A stretch of DNA of 64,000 nt, taken from assembly GCA_034414595.1 (NCBI GenBank), contig DAOULY010000011.1, positions 1-64,000 on the forward strand, written 5' to 3'. Of the stretch, positions 10,166-18,621 are shown in pieces. The notes beneath the pieces were generated by a model. The model had not been told where the DNA came from and did no database searches. It worked only from the letters and a program-made list of their open reading frames with translations. The first letter of the stretch is position 1. Every line of letters begins with the position of its first letter. The position numbers and the translations under genes were made by a program. Source of the stretch: DAOULY01 sp034414595 (GTDB lineage: Bacteria; Chloroflexota; Dehalococcoidia; SZUA-161; JAUWZY01).

Positions 10166-12583
10166 ATGAAGTGCAAATTTGTGGCAGCGCTGGCTCTGGT
10201 GCTGGGCGTTTTGGTTCTTGTCTTTCCTCTATCACAGCCGGTGGCTGCCGCTCCTGTGGTCAGTCCCGATGGCTGGGGATGGCAGAACCCCCTGCCCCAG
10301 GGAAATCGCCTTTGTTCCGTTTGGGGCAGCTCTTCTTCAGATGTCTTTGCCGTAGGATCGCATGGCACCATCATGCACTACGATGGCAGTTCCTGGAGCA
10401 TCATGAGCAGCAGCCCTACTGATAGTTATAGTTTCCTTGGTGTCTGGGGTAGCTCACCCTCCGATGTCTTCGCCGTAGGTAGTAGTAATATCCTGCACTA
10501 TGACGGCAGTTCCTGGAGCTCGATGACCAGTGGAACCTCAATTACCCTTGAAAGTGTCTGGGGTAGCTCTTCCTCCGATGTCTTCGCCGTGGGGTGGGGA
10601 GGCACCATTCTGCATTATGACGGCAGCTCTTGGAGCTCGATGACCAGTGGAACCTCAATTACCCTTGAAAGTGTCTGGGGTAGCTCTTCCTCCGATGTCT
10701 TCGCCGTGAGTTCATCGGGTACTATACTGCACTATGACGGCAGCTCCTGGAGCACTATGACCAGCGGTATCGGAAGTTTGCTTCAAGGTGTCTGGGGCAG
10801 CTCTTCTTCAGATGTCTTTGCCGTAGGATCGCATGGCACTATCATGCATTATGACGGCGGCTCCTGGAGCACCATGATCAGCGGCACAATCTTCCTTGAA
10901 AGTGTCTGGGGCAGCTCTTCTTCAGATGTCTTCGCCGTAGGTAGTAGTAATATCCTGCACTATGACGGCAGCTCTTGGAGCTATATGATCAGCGGCGGAC
11001 CTGATTATTTTAGTGGGGTCTGGGGCAGCTCCTCATCTGATGTCTTCGCCGTGGCATGGTCAGGCAACATAATGCATTATAATGGCAGCTCGTGGAGCAC
11101 TATGATCAGCGGCACCCTTGGTTTTGTTAATGGTGTCTGGGGTAGCTCACCCTCCGATGTCTTCGCCGTCGGGCTTTATGGCAACATAGTGCATTATGAT
11201 GGCAGCTCTTGGAGCGAGGTGAGCAGCGGCACCTTAAATGACCTTCAAAGTGTCTGGGGCAGCTCGCCCTCAGATGTCTTTGCCGTGGGCGAGGCTGGCA
11301 CTATCCTGCATTATGATGGCAGCATCTGGAGTTCGATGACCAGTGGAACCTCAAAATACCTTTATGGTATCTGGGGCAACTCGTCATCTGATGTTTTTGC
11401 AGTGAGCTGGGATGGCACAATCCTGCACTATGATGGTAGCACCTGGAGCTCAATGAGTAGCGGCACCTCAAACAGCCTTCGAGGTGTCTGGGGTAGCTCA
11501 CCCTCAGATGTCTTTGCCGTGGGATATGGTGGTACCATCCTGCATTATGACGGCAGCTCCTGGAGTTCGATGAACAGCGGCACCTCAAACCACCTTCATG
11601 GTGTCTGGGGCAGCTCTTCCTCAGATGTCTTCGCCGTGGCATGGTCGGGCGAAATCCTGCACTACGATGGCAGCACCTGGAGTTCGATGATCAGCGGCAC
11701 CTCAAGTACCCTTAATAGCGTCTGGGGCAGCTCCTCATCTGATGTCTTTGTCGTGGGGGAATGGGGCACCATCCTCCACTATGATGGCAGCACCTGGAGT
11801 TCGATGATCAGCGGCACCTCAAATCACCTTGAAAGTGTCTGGGGCAGCTCTTCCTCCGACGTCTTTACCGTGGGACCTCAATGTACCATACTACATTATC
11901 CAGAATTAACAATAGCCTCGGTCAGCCCTGATCAGGTCGGTCAAGGTGAGACTATTGATATCACAATCACAGGCCACCAGTTTGCTGGGGCTAATGTGGT
12001 GAGCTTCGGTTCCGGGATAACAGTCAACAGCTTCACTGTTGATAGCTCAATCCAGATAACCGCTAACATCACTATTGCTTCTGATGCCACTCCGGGGACA
12101 AGAGATGTCTCGGTTACCACCCCTGCAGGCACCACGACGCTGACTGCTAACTTTCTCATCGACACCACAAATCCTACAGTTACACTGAACAACATTCCCG
12201 ACTTCGTGAACTCGCTGGCCTCAATAAGCGGCACCGCAGCCGACACCTCGCCGGGGGAGCTGGATAAGGTCCAGGTCCAGATCAAGAACACCACCGACAG
12301 CACCTACTGGAATGGGAGCTCCTGGGTAGCGGGAGAGACCTGGCTCGATGCCACGGGGACAACCTCATGGAGCTACACTATGCCCACGCTCACCGATGGC
12401 AAGGCATATACGGTGAAGGCGAGGTCGATAGATAAGGCAGGGAATACTTCTGCTCTAAGTTTTGACTCTTTCACCTTCGAAGAGACTCCTCTCGGGTTAC
12501 CGCCATGGGTCTGGGGTGCCATCGTGGGTGGTAGCGTCCTTTTATTTATCGTAATACTCTTTAGCTTGACCAGGAAAGGCTAG
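10166..12583 (+). CDS. Surface protein: 14 WGSSSSDVFAVG repeats, one IPT/TIG domain, Big-like domain, C-terminal anchor
   Basis: 805 residues from the ATG at 10166. This start opens directly into a good signal peptide (MKCKFVAALALVLGVLVLVF..., cleavage near VAAAP). A TTG 24 bases upstream is in frame but less likely. The repeat core is that of the preceding gene and again occurs 14 times, followed by one IPT/TIG domain, a Big/Ig-like domain (DTTNPTVTLNNIPDF) and a transmembrane helix ending SLTRKG. Some repeat units are almost identical in DNA to units of the upstream paralogue (for example around 6540-6680 and 11680-11800), which suggests gene conversion. No catalytic domain was seen. Probably an adhesin or cell-wall protein. 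Confidence 0.85.
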   Translation: MKCKFVAALALVLGVLVLVFPLSQPVAAAPVVSPDGWGWQNPLPQGNRLCSVWGSSSSDVFAVGSHGTIMHYDGSSWSIMSSSPTDSYSFLGVWGSSPSDVFAVGSSNILHYDGSSWSSMTSGTSITLESVWGSSSSDVFAVGWGGTILHYDGSSWSSMTSGTSITLESVWGSSSSDVFAVSSSGTILHYDGSSWSTMTSGIGSLLQGVWGSSSSDVFAVGSHGTIMHYDGGSWSTMISGTIFLESVWGSSSSDVFAVGSSNILHYDGSSWSYMISGGPDYFSGVWGSSSSDVFAVAWSGNIMHYNGSSWSTMISGTLGFVNGVWGSSPSDVFAVGLYGNIVHYDGSSWSEVSSGTLNDLQSVWGSSPSDVFAVGEAGTILHYDGSIWSSMTSGTSKYLYGIWGNSSSDVFAVSWDGTILHYDGSTWSSMSSGTSNSLRGVWGSSPSDVFAVGYGGTILHYDGSSWSSMNSGTSNHLHGVWGSSSSDVFAVAWSGEILHYDGSTWSSMISGTSSTLNSVWGSSSSDVFVVGEWGTILHYDGSTWSSMISGTSNHLESVWGSSSSDVFTVGPQCTILHYPELTIASVSPDQVGQGETIDITITGHQFAGANVVSFGSGITVNSFTVDSSIQITANITIASDATPGTRDVSVTTPAGTTTLTANFLIDTTNPTVTLNNIPDFVNSLASISGTAADTSPGELDKVQVQIKNTTDSTYWNGSSWVAGETWLDATGTTSWSYTMPTLTDGKAYTVKARSIDKAGNTSALSFDSFTFEETPLGLPPWVWGAIVGGSVLLFIVILFSLTRKG

Positions 12584-13151
12584 GATTTGAGTGAGGGATT
12601 ATTGCAGCTGAGGGCAAAGCTACACTTTGAAACGCTTCCAAGATCTGGACACTGTAAGTCGTCAGCATAAATGGGACACTTTTGGGACAGAAGTTAATGG
12701 ACGCCTTAGGGCTTGCTCCTGCTCCGTGGAAGAAGTAGAGTATCGTTTAAAGAAGGGGGCAAGCCATGATTAAAGAGATGTTGAAGTGGTAATGATATTA
12801 CCAGCTTGAGATTCAGAAAATGGAAACATCCCAGACCCTGTAGGATAAATCGAGGCTAATTTAGGGTAATATCATTACCAATGGTACACCATTGTGGACA
12901 GCTCCCGAACTCTTCTTTGAGAAGAAGCAGCTGATTCCAGCTTTGCAGGGGTTGCTTCTCTCTTATCCACGGCTCACGCAGTGACTTCACTGTTTTCAGC
13001 AGGGCTTGTCAACTTTTGGCGCTATGTTGCATCAGAACCTGCAGGGTGATCATCTTGACTTCCGGGAGGCCCCTTGTTATAATGACGCTGAACTTCCCCT
13101 GTCGCTTCGGTGGCAGGGTCGAGGCCGCCGAAAGGCGGTCTCTGTTCTTGT
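12584..13151. other. Intergenic region with transposon-like debris
   Basis: Holds the 241-bp dispersed repeat copy 1 (12770-13010). Before it is a stretch around 12645-12690 (GTCAGCATAAATGGGACAC) and a mini-frame opening MIKEMLKW that resemble the left end and transposase N-terminus of IS21-type elements as I recall them. No intact transposase remains. Confidence 0.35.
12770..13010. repeat. 241-bp dispersed repeat, copy 1
   Basis: Matches 34537-34777 in the same orientation over 241 bp without gaps and with about six differences. Inside it, GGTAATGATATTACC (12787-12801) and GGTAATATCATTACC (12867-12881) are exact reverse complements. It has no open frame and may be a remnant transposon end or miniature element. 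Confidence 0.8.
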
Positions 13152-13154
13152 GTG

Positions 13155-13790
13155 GTGAAAACGAACGTCTACATTGACGGCTTCAACCTGTACTATCGTG
13201 CAGTACGAGGCACCCCTTACAGATGGCTGGACCTTTCGCAGCTATGCGGAAAACTTCTCCCGTCTCATGAAGTTAACCGCATCCGGTATTTCACAGCGGC
13301 TGCTCAGCCGCTCCCACATGACCCTGGCGCGCCGGCCCGGCAGCAAATCTACATCCGGGCCCTGAAGACCATTCCCAACCTCACCGTCCACCTGGGTCAA
13401 TTCAGGCCGCGCCAGAGAAGGCTTCCCCTTGTCGTTCCCTTCCCTGGCCTTCCCGGTACCGTTGAAGTCAAATACTTCGAAGAGAAGGGGACCGATGTCA
13501 ACCTCGCTACCTATCTCCTCATTGATGGGTTCGAGGGAGACTATGAACAAGCCGTCGTCATTTCCAACGATTCAGACCTCGCGCTGCCCATCACCATGGT
13601 GCGACAGAGACTTGGCAGACCGGTGGGCGTGGTAAATCCCAATACAGACCCCAAAGCGGTCGCTCCCGCTGAGCTCACGGCAGCCGCAACCTTCACGAGG
13701 CGCATTCGGCGGGCCACGTTGGGCCTTTGTCAGTTCCCTCCTACCCTCACTGACCCCGTAGGCACCATTCACAAACCCCCGACCTGGTAG
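13155..13790 (+). CDS. NYN domain protein (PIN-like RNase family, LabA/DUF88)
   Basis: The protein opens with TNVYIDGFNLYYRA, the first acidic motif of NYN domains. It continues with EEKGTDVNLATYLLIDG and AVVISNDSDLALP, which carry the further conserved Asp residues of this PIN-like nuclease fold. The C-terminus has the PNTDPKAVAPAEL region typical of the family. GTG at 13155 (MKTNVYID) is preferred. An upstream GTG at 13110 would add 15 poorly conserved residues. No clear ribosome binding site. Likely a metal-dependent ribonuclease acting alone, since neighbours give no operon context. Confidence 0.85.
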   Translation: MKTNVYIDGFNLYYRAVRGTPYRWLDLSQLCGKLLPSHEVNRIRYFTAAAQPLPHDPGAPARQQIYIRALKTIPNLTVHLGQFRPRQRRLPLVVPFPGLPGTVEVKYFEEKGTDVNLATYLLIDGFEGDYEQAVVISNDSDLALPITMVRQRLGRPVGVVNPNTDPKAVAPAELTAAATFTRRIRRATLGLCQFPPTLTDPVGTIHKPPTW

Positions 13791-14121
13791 CACCCAGACC
13801 TTTGCCTGTGCGGGATGCGGGCGCGATGCGTGACCTCTGTCATGCGGCTCTGGCGCACCGAGCTCGAATACACGGATTTGACGAAGTGTGATCCAAGAAG
13901 TCGAGCTCTTGTTAGCCTCGATTAAACGATCTGGACTTTGCGTAGTACACGGCTGTGAGCGGTATGGCACAGGTACGAAAACCTTGAGTGAAACTTGTCC
14001 AGTTATCATCTGAAAATGGGTTCTCATTAGCTCTCGCAAGACCCGGACTATTGGTAGCTCGGCTATTCACGCCTATCATGATCCTATCATGATAAGGACC
14101 CTGCACCTCTGTCTCGTCTCC
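13791..14121. other. Convergent intergenic region
   Basis: About 330 bp between convergent genes. A short AT-rich direct duplication (CTATCATGATCCTATCATGAT near 14074-14095) is the only feature seen. Confidence 0.4.
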
Positions 14122-15837
14122 CTACGATACTGGCAGCCTGATGGTCACAGCTGTCCCATATCCCAATTGACTCTGGACCTCGATTGTGCCTTGATGGGCT
14201 TCAACAATTGACTTCGAGATGGTCAACCCGAGGCCGACTCCCGGAGCTTTGGTGGTGAACAGAGGTTCAAAGACCTTGCCCAGGTCCTCCTCGGCGATGC
14301 CGCTGCCGTTATCTTGGACTTTAACGATCACCAAATTGTCATCTACATCGCCGGTGATGACCAGCTGACCGCCATCAGGCATGGCTTTAGAGGCATTAGC
14401 GATGATGTTCAAGAACACCTGCTCAAGCTTCCCTGAATCGGCAATTATTGCCGGCACCCCCTCGAGTTCGGTGGCCACTTCCACCCCCTGGGGCAGTTGA
14501 GATCGGGACAAGGCCTGCTCGATAACAGAATTTAGCTTGACTGGTGCCAGGTGCAGCTTCTTGAGTTTGACGGCATCGAGGAGGTCCGAGATGATCTCGT
14601 CCGCGATGGCCACTTCCTTTTCCATGATGTCGAGGTGCTTTTTGACCTTTTTGTCGGCATTCGGCAGCTGCATCTTGAGAAAGTAGACGGAGTTGTTGAT
14701 CACAGCTAGAGGCTGGCGCAGCTCATGGGCCACGCTTGATGCCACCTGTCCAATAGAGGCCATCTTCTCAGCGTGAATCATCCTCTCCTTGCTGGCTTCA
14801 AGTTCGGCAACAAGGCTTTTCACTTGGCGCATGTCGCGAGCCACAGCAATGGCCCCGATAACTCTCCCTTTACCGTCGCGCAGAGGGGCATTGTGGAGCT
14901 GCACCGGGATTTCCATCCCACTTCTTGTCTGCCATGACCCCTCATAGACAAGGTCAATACCCTTGGCAATGACTTGTTTGGTTCTATTTCCATAGGTGGA
15001 ACGCATCTCGAGTGGTATGTAGACATCGATGTAATTATGCCCGATGAGTTCGTTCTCTGTGTAGCCCAGTAGCTTGGTCATGGCCTTGTTCACGGCGATG
15101 ATGACCTTATCAGGGTTGACTACAACAATAGGGTCAGCGATGGCATTGAACACGCTCTCGATGAATGCCCGGGATTCCCCGAACTTGGCGGCTTCTTGCT
15201 TGGCCCTCCGCTCGGCTTTTCGCTTCTTCTCTGCTTCCCGCCTGACCTCCTCCTGCAGCCAGGCGCGCTCTACCGCAATTCCCGCCTGATTGATGAAGTT
15301 CACCAGCACTTGTAAATCGGCCTCGGTTATTTCCTCCCGAGGTGTGGTCACCAGGATAGTGCCGATAACTCCCTCAGACCCTGGCATGGGGATAATGGCC
15401 ACCGTTCTCGCTTTCGCCTGCTGTTGCATGGCATAGCATACGAGCCTGTTAACAGGAGGCGATATCAGATCGCTGAGGCTGTGTGTGACATATATCTTGC
15501 CCTCAAGCAGTTTCCTTGCTGCTTCACTGTAGTCCCTTTTTGCCGGCATTTCGAAGTCGACAAACCTCTTCCCAATCATTGCCTCGAGCTTGGCCACAAC
15601 ACCTTTGCCAAGATTGACGTGAATCGCAGCCGCTTTTAAAACCTTCCTATTCTTGTCCAGCAACGATATCACCGAGTTGCCATATCCGAGGACCTCAACA
15701 GCCTTAGATACTTGCTGCAGTACCTTCTTGAGTTCCGAGGTGCCGTGCATCGTAGTGATTATCTCTTGCAGGGCGAGGAATTCGCGCTGCAAGGGGTGCC
15801 CCGCATCCAGTCCTCCCTTGGTTCCCTTTGACTCCAT
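14122..15837 (-). CDS. Sensor histidine kinase (GAF-PAS-HisKA-HATPase) behind a c-di-GMP riboswitch
   Basis: 571 residues from the ATG at 15837, which has AAGGTGGGAG just ahead. A GTG at 15846 is an in-frame alternative. Domains in order: GAF (about 15-185), a coiled linker, PAS (about 220-340, NAIADPIVVVNPDK), HisKA with the phospho-acceptor His371 in VAHELRQPL, and HATPase_c with the N box (NIIANASKAM), DNGSG and GLGLTISKSIVEAHQG. No transmembrane helix, so a cytosolic sensor. No response regulator is adjacent on this strand. A class I c-di-GMP riboswitch and a terminator lie directly upstream, so expression should follow c-di-GMP. Confidence 0.9.
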   Translation of the reverse strand: MESKGTKGGLDAGHPLQREFLALQEIITTMHGTSELKKVLQQVSKAVEVLGYGNSVISLLDKNRKVLKAAAIHVNLGKGVVAKLEAMIGKRFVDFEMPAKRDYSEAARKLLEGKIYVTHSLSDLISPPVNRLVCYAMQQQAKARTVAIIPMPGSEGVIGTILVTTPREEITEADLQVLVNFINQAGIAVERAWLQEEVRREAEKKRKAERRAKQEAAKFGESRAFIESVFNAIADPIVVVNPDKVIIAVNKAMTKLLGYTENELIGHNYIDVYIPLEMRSTYGNRTKQVIAKGIDLVYEGSWQTRSGMEIPVQLHNAPLRDGKGRVIGAIAVARDMRQVKSLVAELEASKERMIHAEKMASIGQVASSVAHELRQPLAVINNSVYFLKMQLPNADKKVKKHLDIMEKEVAIADEIISDLLDAVKLKKLHLAPVKLNSVIEQALSRSQLPQGVEVATELEGVPAIIADSGKLEQVFLNIIANASKAMPDGGQLVITGDVDDNLVIVKVQDNGSGIAEEDLGKVFEPLFTTKAPGVGLGLTISKSIVEAHQGTIEVQSQLGYGTAVTIRLPVS

Positions 15838-15856
15838 CTCTCCCACCTTGTCAAAT

Positions 15857-15885
15857 AGAAAAAGCCTGCGGATGAGCTACCGCAG
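15857..15885 (-). terminator. Riboswitch-controlled intrinsic terminator before the GAF-PAS kinase
   Basis: On the minus strand CTGCGG, an 8-nt loop, CCGCAG and then GCTTTTTCT form a rho-independent terminator ending about 20 bases before the ATG at 15837. The aptamer's 3' P1 strand (GCCGCC, 15910-15905) can pair with GCGGT of the terminator's 5' arm. This suggests an OFF switch: ligand frees the terminator. The mechanism is inference. Confidence 0.8.
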
Positions 15886-15904
15886 ACTTTCCTCGTCTAT
15901 CTTC

Positions 15905-15992
15905 GGCGGCAACCCAGCCGTCATGGTTCAAACGAACTTTAGACCCGTGGCTTTGCGCCCCCTGGTTTCCCAAGGTTTGCCTTTTTTCGCCT
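15905..15992 (-). ncRNA. Class I c-di-GMP (GEMM) riboswitch aptamer, copy 1
   Basis: Read on the minus strand it contains, in order, AGGCG, GGCAAACC, a stem with a GAAA loop (CCTTGGGAAACCAGG), GCGCAAAGCCACGGGTCTAA, GAACCATGACGG and GGGTTGCCGCC. These are the conserved blocks of the class I c-di-GMP riboswitch. The G just before CAAACC (ligand-contacting G20 of the Vc2 RNA, as I recall the numbering) is kept, which favours c-di-GMP over cGAMP. It sits between a promoter and a terminator. Confidence 0.93.
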
Positions 15993-16013
15993 GGTTATTC
16001 GGTTTGCCCCAAT

Positions 16014-16043
16014 ATTCTAATCGTGTGGTTTAGTTGCTGTCAA
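16014..16043 (-). promoter_or_regulatory. Sigma-70-type promoter for riboswitch copy 1
   Basis: Minus-strand TTGACA (16043-16038), an 18-bp spacer and TAGAAT (16019-16014) lie about 20 bp before the aptamer. Confidence 0.75.
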
Positions 16044-16089
16044 TCCCTCAATTGGGAGGGATAGCTATCTGCTTGGTGACGCCGCTCGT

Positions 16090-16413
16090 TCAGTATGAGA
16101 CAAGCAAGTAGATACCACTCATAGCCGCCACTAATGTGGCTACTACGAACATGAATGCCTGTGGAGCGTTGTTACTAAGCCCACCCCAGGCAAGGCTGTT
16201 TATCCCCGTATAAGCTAGCATACCGCTGGCTATTAGCGCTACAGGAAGCCCCCACCGAAAACCCAGTACCAACGCCAATCCGCCAAGTGTGCATAGGATA
16301 CCGGTGACGATTTCTGCGGTGATATGAAAGACTATGTATCCGTTTGATTCTAGGGTGCGAATGCCCTGTGGTAGGGGATACGAAAGTACTAATCCAAGCA
16401 GTTCGAAAGTAAT
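16090..16413 (-). CDS. Small multi-pass membrane protein without a standard start codon
   Basis: The frame runs about 107 residues with several hydrophobic helices (around FELLGLVLSY, ITAEIVTGILCTLGG, LPVALIASGMLAY and AFMFVVATLVAAMSGIYLL) and ends at 16090. A short conserved-looking N-terminus (NITFELLGLVLSYPLPQGIR) precedes any ATG, GTG or TTG. The first ordinary start (TTG 16278) would delete about 45 residues. An ATT at 16413 has GGGAG eight bases ahead and may be used, or the 5' end is damaged: an ATG CGG GTA TAG sits just upstream. Function unknown. Confidence 0.45.
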   Translation of the reverse strand: MTFELLGLVLSYPLPQGIRTLESNGYIVFHITAEIVTGILCTLGGLALVLGFRWGLPVALIASGMLAYTGINSLAWGGLSNNAPQAFMFVVATLVAAMSGIYLLVSY

Positions 16414-16521
16414 ATTGACGACTCCCTATACCCGCATGTCATTGTAAAAGGGGATTTTGCATCGTAGGCGCTATCAGCACATTTCGTCTGGTTTGAATGC
16501 AGCCGGTCACAAGGTGTAACT

Positions 16522-17142
16522 ATGGGAAATGCAATCGGATCCAGAGTAGGACACATATGGAGCGCGGTCTGTAGCGGCCTTAGCTCCAAGCTAGCCCAAA
16601 AGGGGGTCGCACATGGGAACCTGCACCGACTCACGAAAGAGAAGGACAGGCTGGAGAAAGCGCAGGTACGCCTGGAGCAGAAGCAGAGGCGCGTGCTGAA
16701 GCGTATGACAGAAGTCGAGCAGGCTATCGAGGATATCATAGAGTCCCAAGAGGAAACGCAATGGGAACATTCCACATCAGGAGTATTGGATGGCGAGAGA
16801 TTTCCTTGTGCCTTTTGCAAGGGAAAGGGCACCTTGGAGATGACAATGTCGCGCTGTCCCGTGTGTCGAGGCCAGGGTGATGTAAAGGCTATCCCTCCCG
16901 TCATCAGGTGCGCCCATTGCCAAGGCCAGGGCGAGTTCCCTGTTGGTTCCAATTTCGCCTGCACCATATGCGGCGGCAAAGGTGTTGTCAGCGTGTCTCA
17001 GTCAGTTGAGATATGCTGGCACTGCCGAGGAACGGGAGCTGGGCCCGAAAACGGTATTCCCTGCATGGTGTGCTCGGGTAAGGGCGTCGTCACTGCTGCC
17101 TCTGTACCAAAGTCCGAGAATAAGGCGGACGAGAGCAGGTGA
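16522..17142 (+). CDS. Coiled-coil plus CxxCxGxG zinc-motif protein
   Basis: 206 residues. The N-terminal half is a charged coiled coil (about 35-80, KEKDRLEKAQVRLEQKQRR). The C-terminal half has six CxxCxGxG-type motifs (CAFCKGKG, CPVCRGQG, CAHCQGQG, CTICGGKG, CWHCRGTG, CMVCSGKG), the zinc-finger fold of DnaJ without a J-domain. ATG at 16522 has AAGGTG six bases ahead. It lies immediately before the kinase/regulator and gas vesicle units, but it is outside the riboswitch transcripts. A chaperone role in vesicle assembly is possible but unproven. Its relative at 3193-3714 lacks the coiled coil. Confidence 0.8.
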   Translation: MGNAIGSRVGHIWSAVCSGLSSKLAQKGVAHGNLHRLTKEKDRLEKAQVRLEQKQRRVLKRMTEVEQAIEDIIESQEETQWEHSTSGVLDGERFPCAFCKGKGTLEMTMSRCPVCRGQGDVKAIPPVIRCAHCQGQGEFPVGSNFACTICGGKGVVSVSQSVEICWHCRGTGAGPENGIPCMVCSGKGVVTAASVPKSENKADESR

Positions 17143-17297
17143 TACAGTGCTTGATGTTGAAACCACTCTCTGCTGACGTCGCACTGGTCAACATCCCTTG
17201 CGCACCACTCCGGCGGGCAACCCGCACGGGATGTCCACGAGAGCTGCTCAGCAAACGTTTGTCAAGGCGTACGAGCAACTATTGTACGGATGGGGGA

Positions 17298-17326
17298 TTG
17301 ATAGAGAGGAATCAAGGGAGTAGAAT
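17298..17326 (+). promoter_or_regulatory. Sigma-70-type promoter for riboswitch copy 2
   Basis: TTGATA (17298-17303), a 17-bp spacer and TAGAAT (17321-17326) precede the aptamer at 17343 by the distance expected for a start of transcription near 17333. Confidence 0.75.
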
Positions 17327-17342
17327 ACGCAGGCTGAACAAA

Positions 17343-17432
17343 AGGCGAAAAAGGCAAACCTTGAGAGATCAGGCGGCGCAAAGCCACGGGTCTAAATCTT
17401 GTCCTCGAGCAATGATGGCCGGGTTGCCGCCT
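17343..17432 (+). ncRNA. Class I c-di-GMP (GEMM) riboswitch aptamer, copy 2
   Basis: AGGCG (17343) pairs with CGCCT (17428-17432) as P1. Inside are GGCAAACC, a stem capped by a GAGA (GNRA) loop, GCGCAAAGCCACGGGTCTAA, and GGGTTGCCGCC. No U-tailed terminator is evident between it and the kinase ATG at 17505, so it may control translation or use a mechanism I cannot see. It heads the kinase/response-regulator operon. Confidence 0.93.
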
Positions 17433-17504
17433 AGTGAAACTGCTATGCTACGTGAGTGACAACCCGAGGAGTACATATATTTTCTGTGGATTCAGGGAGG
17501 TGGT

Positions 17505-18611
17505 ATGTTAGCCGAGACGGTCGTTCAGGCATCACAGGTTTCTATTCGCAGCTCGCTGAAGGCGTTCCTCCACACAACTATGCAAGCAGTCGCGGCGAGC
17601 CGTGGCGCAGTGGCATTGGCGAATGGAGACCTAATAGCCACTGGGCCATTTCCAAACGGCAAAGAGATGACCGTTGTTCACCAGGTGATGACCGAGGGGA
17701 AGGCCTTGGTACTGAGAAGCCCTGAGCAGACCTCACAGTTCCCTGACCTCATTGTCGATCAGGAAGAGCTATTGCCGCTCATCAGTGTTCCCATTCACAG
17801 CCAGGGTAAAGCAGTTGGTGCGCTGCAGGTGCATATTCCCTTCCTTGTCGATGATGAAGATATCTGCCAGAAGCTTGACACACTCCAGATAGCCGCGGAG
17901 TTAATGGGTTGTCTTCTTAAGAATGCTGGGCTACAGCGCGAGCTCCAAAGGAAGGAAATGTATGTGATGAGGCTGGTTAAGGCCACCCTCGATGGCCAGG
18001 AGGCAGAACGGGAGCGGGTCTGCCTAGAGGTGCATGATGGCATTACCCAAACCCTAGCATCTGCTTTCCAATACCTTCAAGCCCTGGAAACCACTCTGCC
18101 ATCTCAGGAGACAGAGGCAAGGCATTTGCTCAATAGAACAGAAGCTCTAGTAAGACAAGCAATCCAGGAGGCAAGGTGGATCATTAATAGCATCACTCCA
18201 GCTACTCTTAGTGACCTTGGTTTAATGCCCACATTGCGGCAGGAGCTCAAACAGTTCGAAAAAGATACGGGGTGCAAGGTTGAATTGGAGAGCAACTGGC
18301 TGAGACTTGCCCCACAGACGGAGATCGCTCTCTTTAGAATCATACACGAAGCAATCACCAATGTAAGGAAGCACGCAAAATCTCCAAAGATGCGCATCGA
18401 GTTGAGCCGCCTGCCGGGCCGACTCGTAGCCCTGATAAGAGACTGGGGGGTCGGCTTCGACAACGGCAAGCAGGAGCCGGTTCCTACGAAGAACGGCTTT
18501 GGGCTATTCAGCATGCGTAAGAGAGCCGAGCTGCTGGGAGGCACCTGCGAGGTGCGCAGCGCCCTAGGACAGGGCACCGAAGTCAGGGTAGAGGTGCCTA
18601 TCGCCGAATAG
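17505..18611 (+). CDS. NarL-type sensor histidine kinase (GAF, HisKA_3, HATPase)
   Basis: 368 residues. An N-terminal GAF-like domain (about 15-150) is followed by HisKA_3 with the phospho-acceptor His177 in CLEVHDGITQ, and by HATPase_c (HEAITNVRKHA, DWGVGF, GFGLFSMRKRAELLGG). No membrane segment, so it is a cytosolic kinase of the NarX/DegS type. ATG at 17505 has GGGAGG four bases ahead. The response-regulator gene starts 11 bases after its stop, so the two form a two-component system. The transcript begins with a c-di-GMP riboswitch. Confidence 0.93.
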   Translation: MLAETVVQASQVSIRSSLKAFLHTTMQAVAASRGAVALANGDLIATGPFPNGKEMTVVHQVMTEGKALVLRSPEQTSQFPDLIVDQEELLPLISVPIHSQGKAVGALQVHIPFLVDDEDICQKLDTLQIAAELMGCLLKNAGLQRELQRKEMYVMRLVKATLDGQEAERERVCLEVHDGITQTLASAFQYLQALETTLPSQETEARHLLNRTEALVRQAIQEARWIINSITPATLSDLGLMPTLRQELKQFEKDTGCKVELESNWLRLAPQTEIALFRIIHEAITNVRKHAKSPKMRIELSRLPGRLVALIRDWGVGFDNGKQEPVPTKNGFGLFSMRKRAELLGGTCEVRSALGQGTEVRVEVPIAE

Positions 18612-18621
18612 AGGGGGACCC

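Noticed and set aside
5977..12583. CRISPR-like regular repeats
   Set aside because: The ~117-bp periodicity is protein-coding (14 in-frame propeller-like repeats per gene), not short repeats with unique spacers.
12645..12800. Functional IS21 element
   Set aside because: Only end-like sequence and an 8-codon frame resembling the transposase start are seen, and there is no transposase body.
15653..16033. Plus-strand frame of 126 codons across the kinase riboswitch
   Set aside because: Overlaps a clear riboswitch, terminator and the kinase gene on the other strand.
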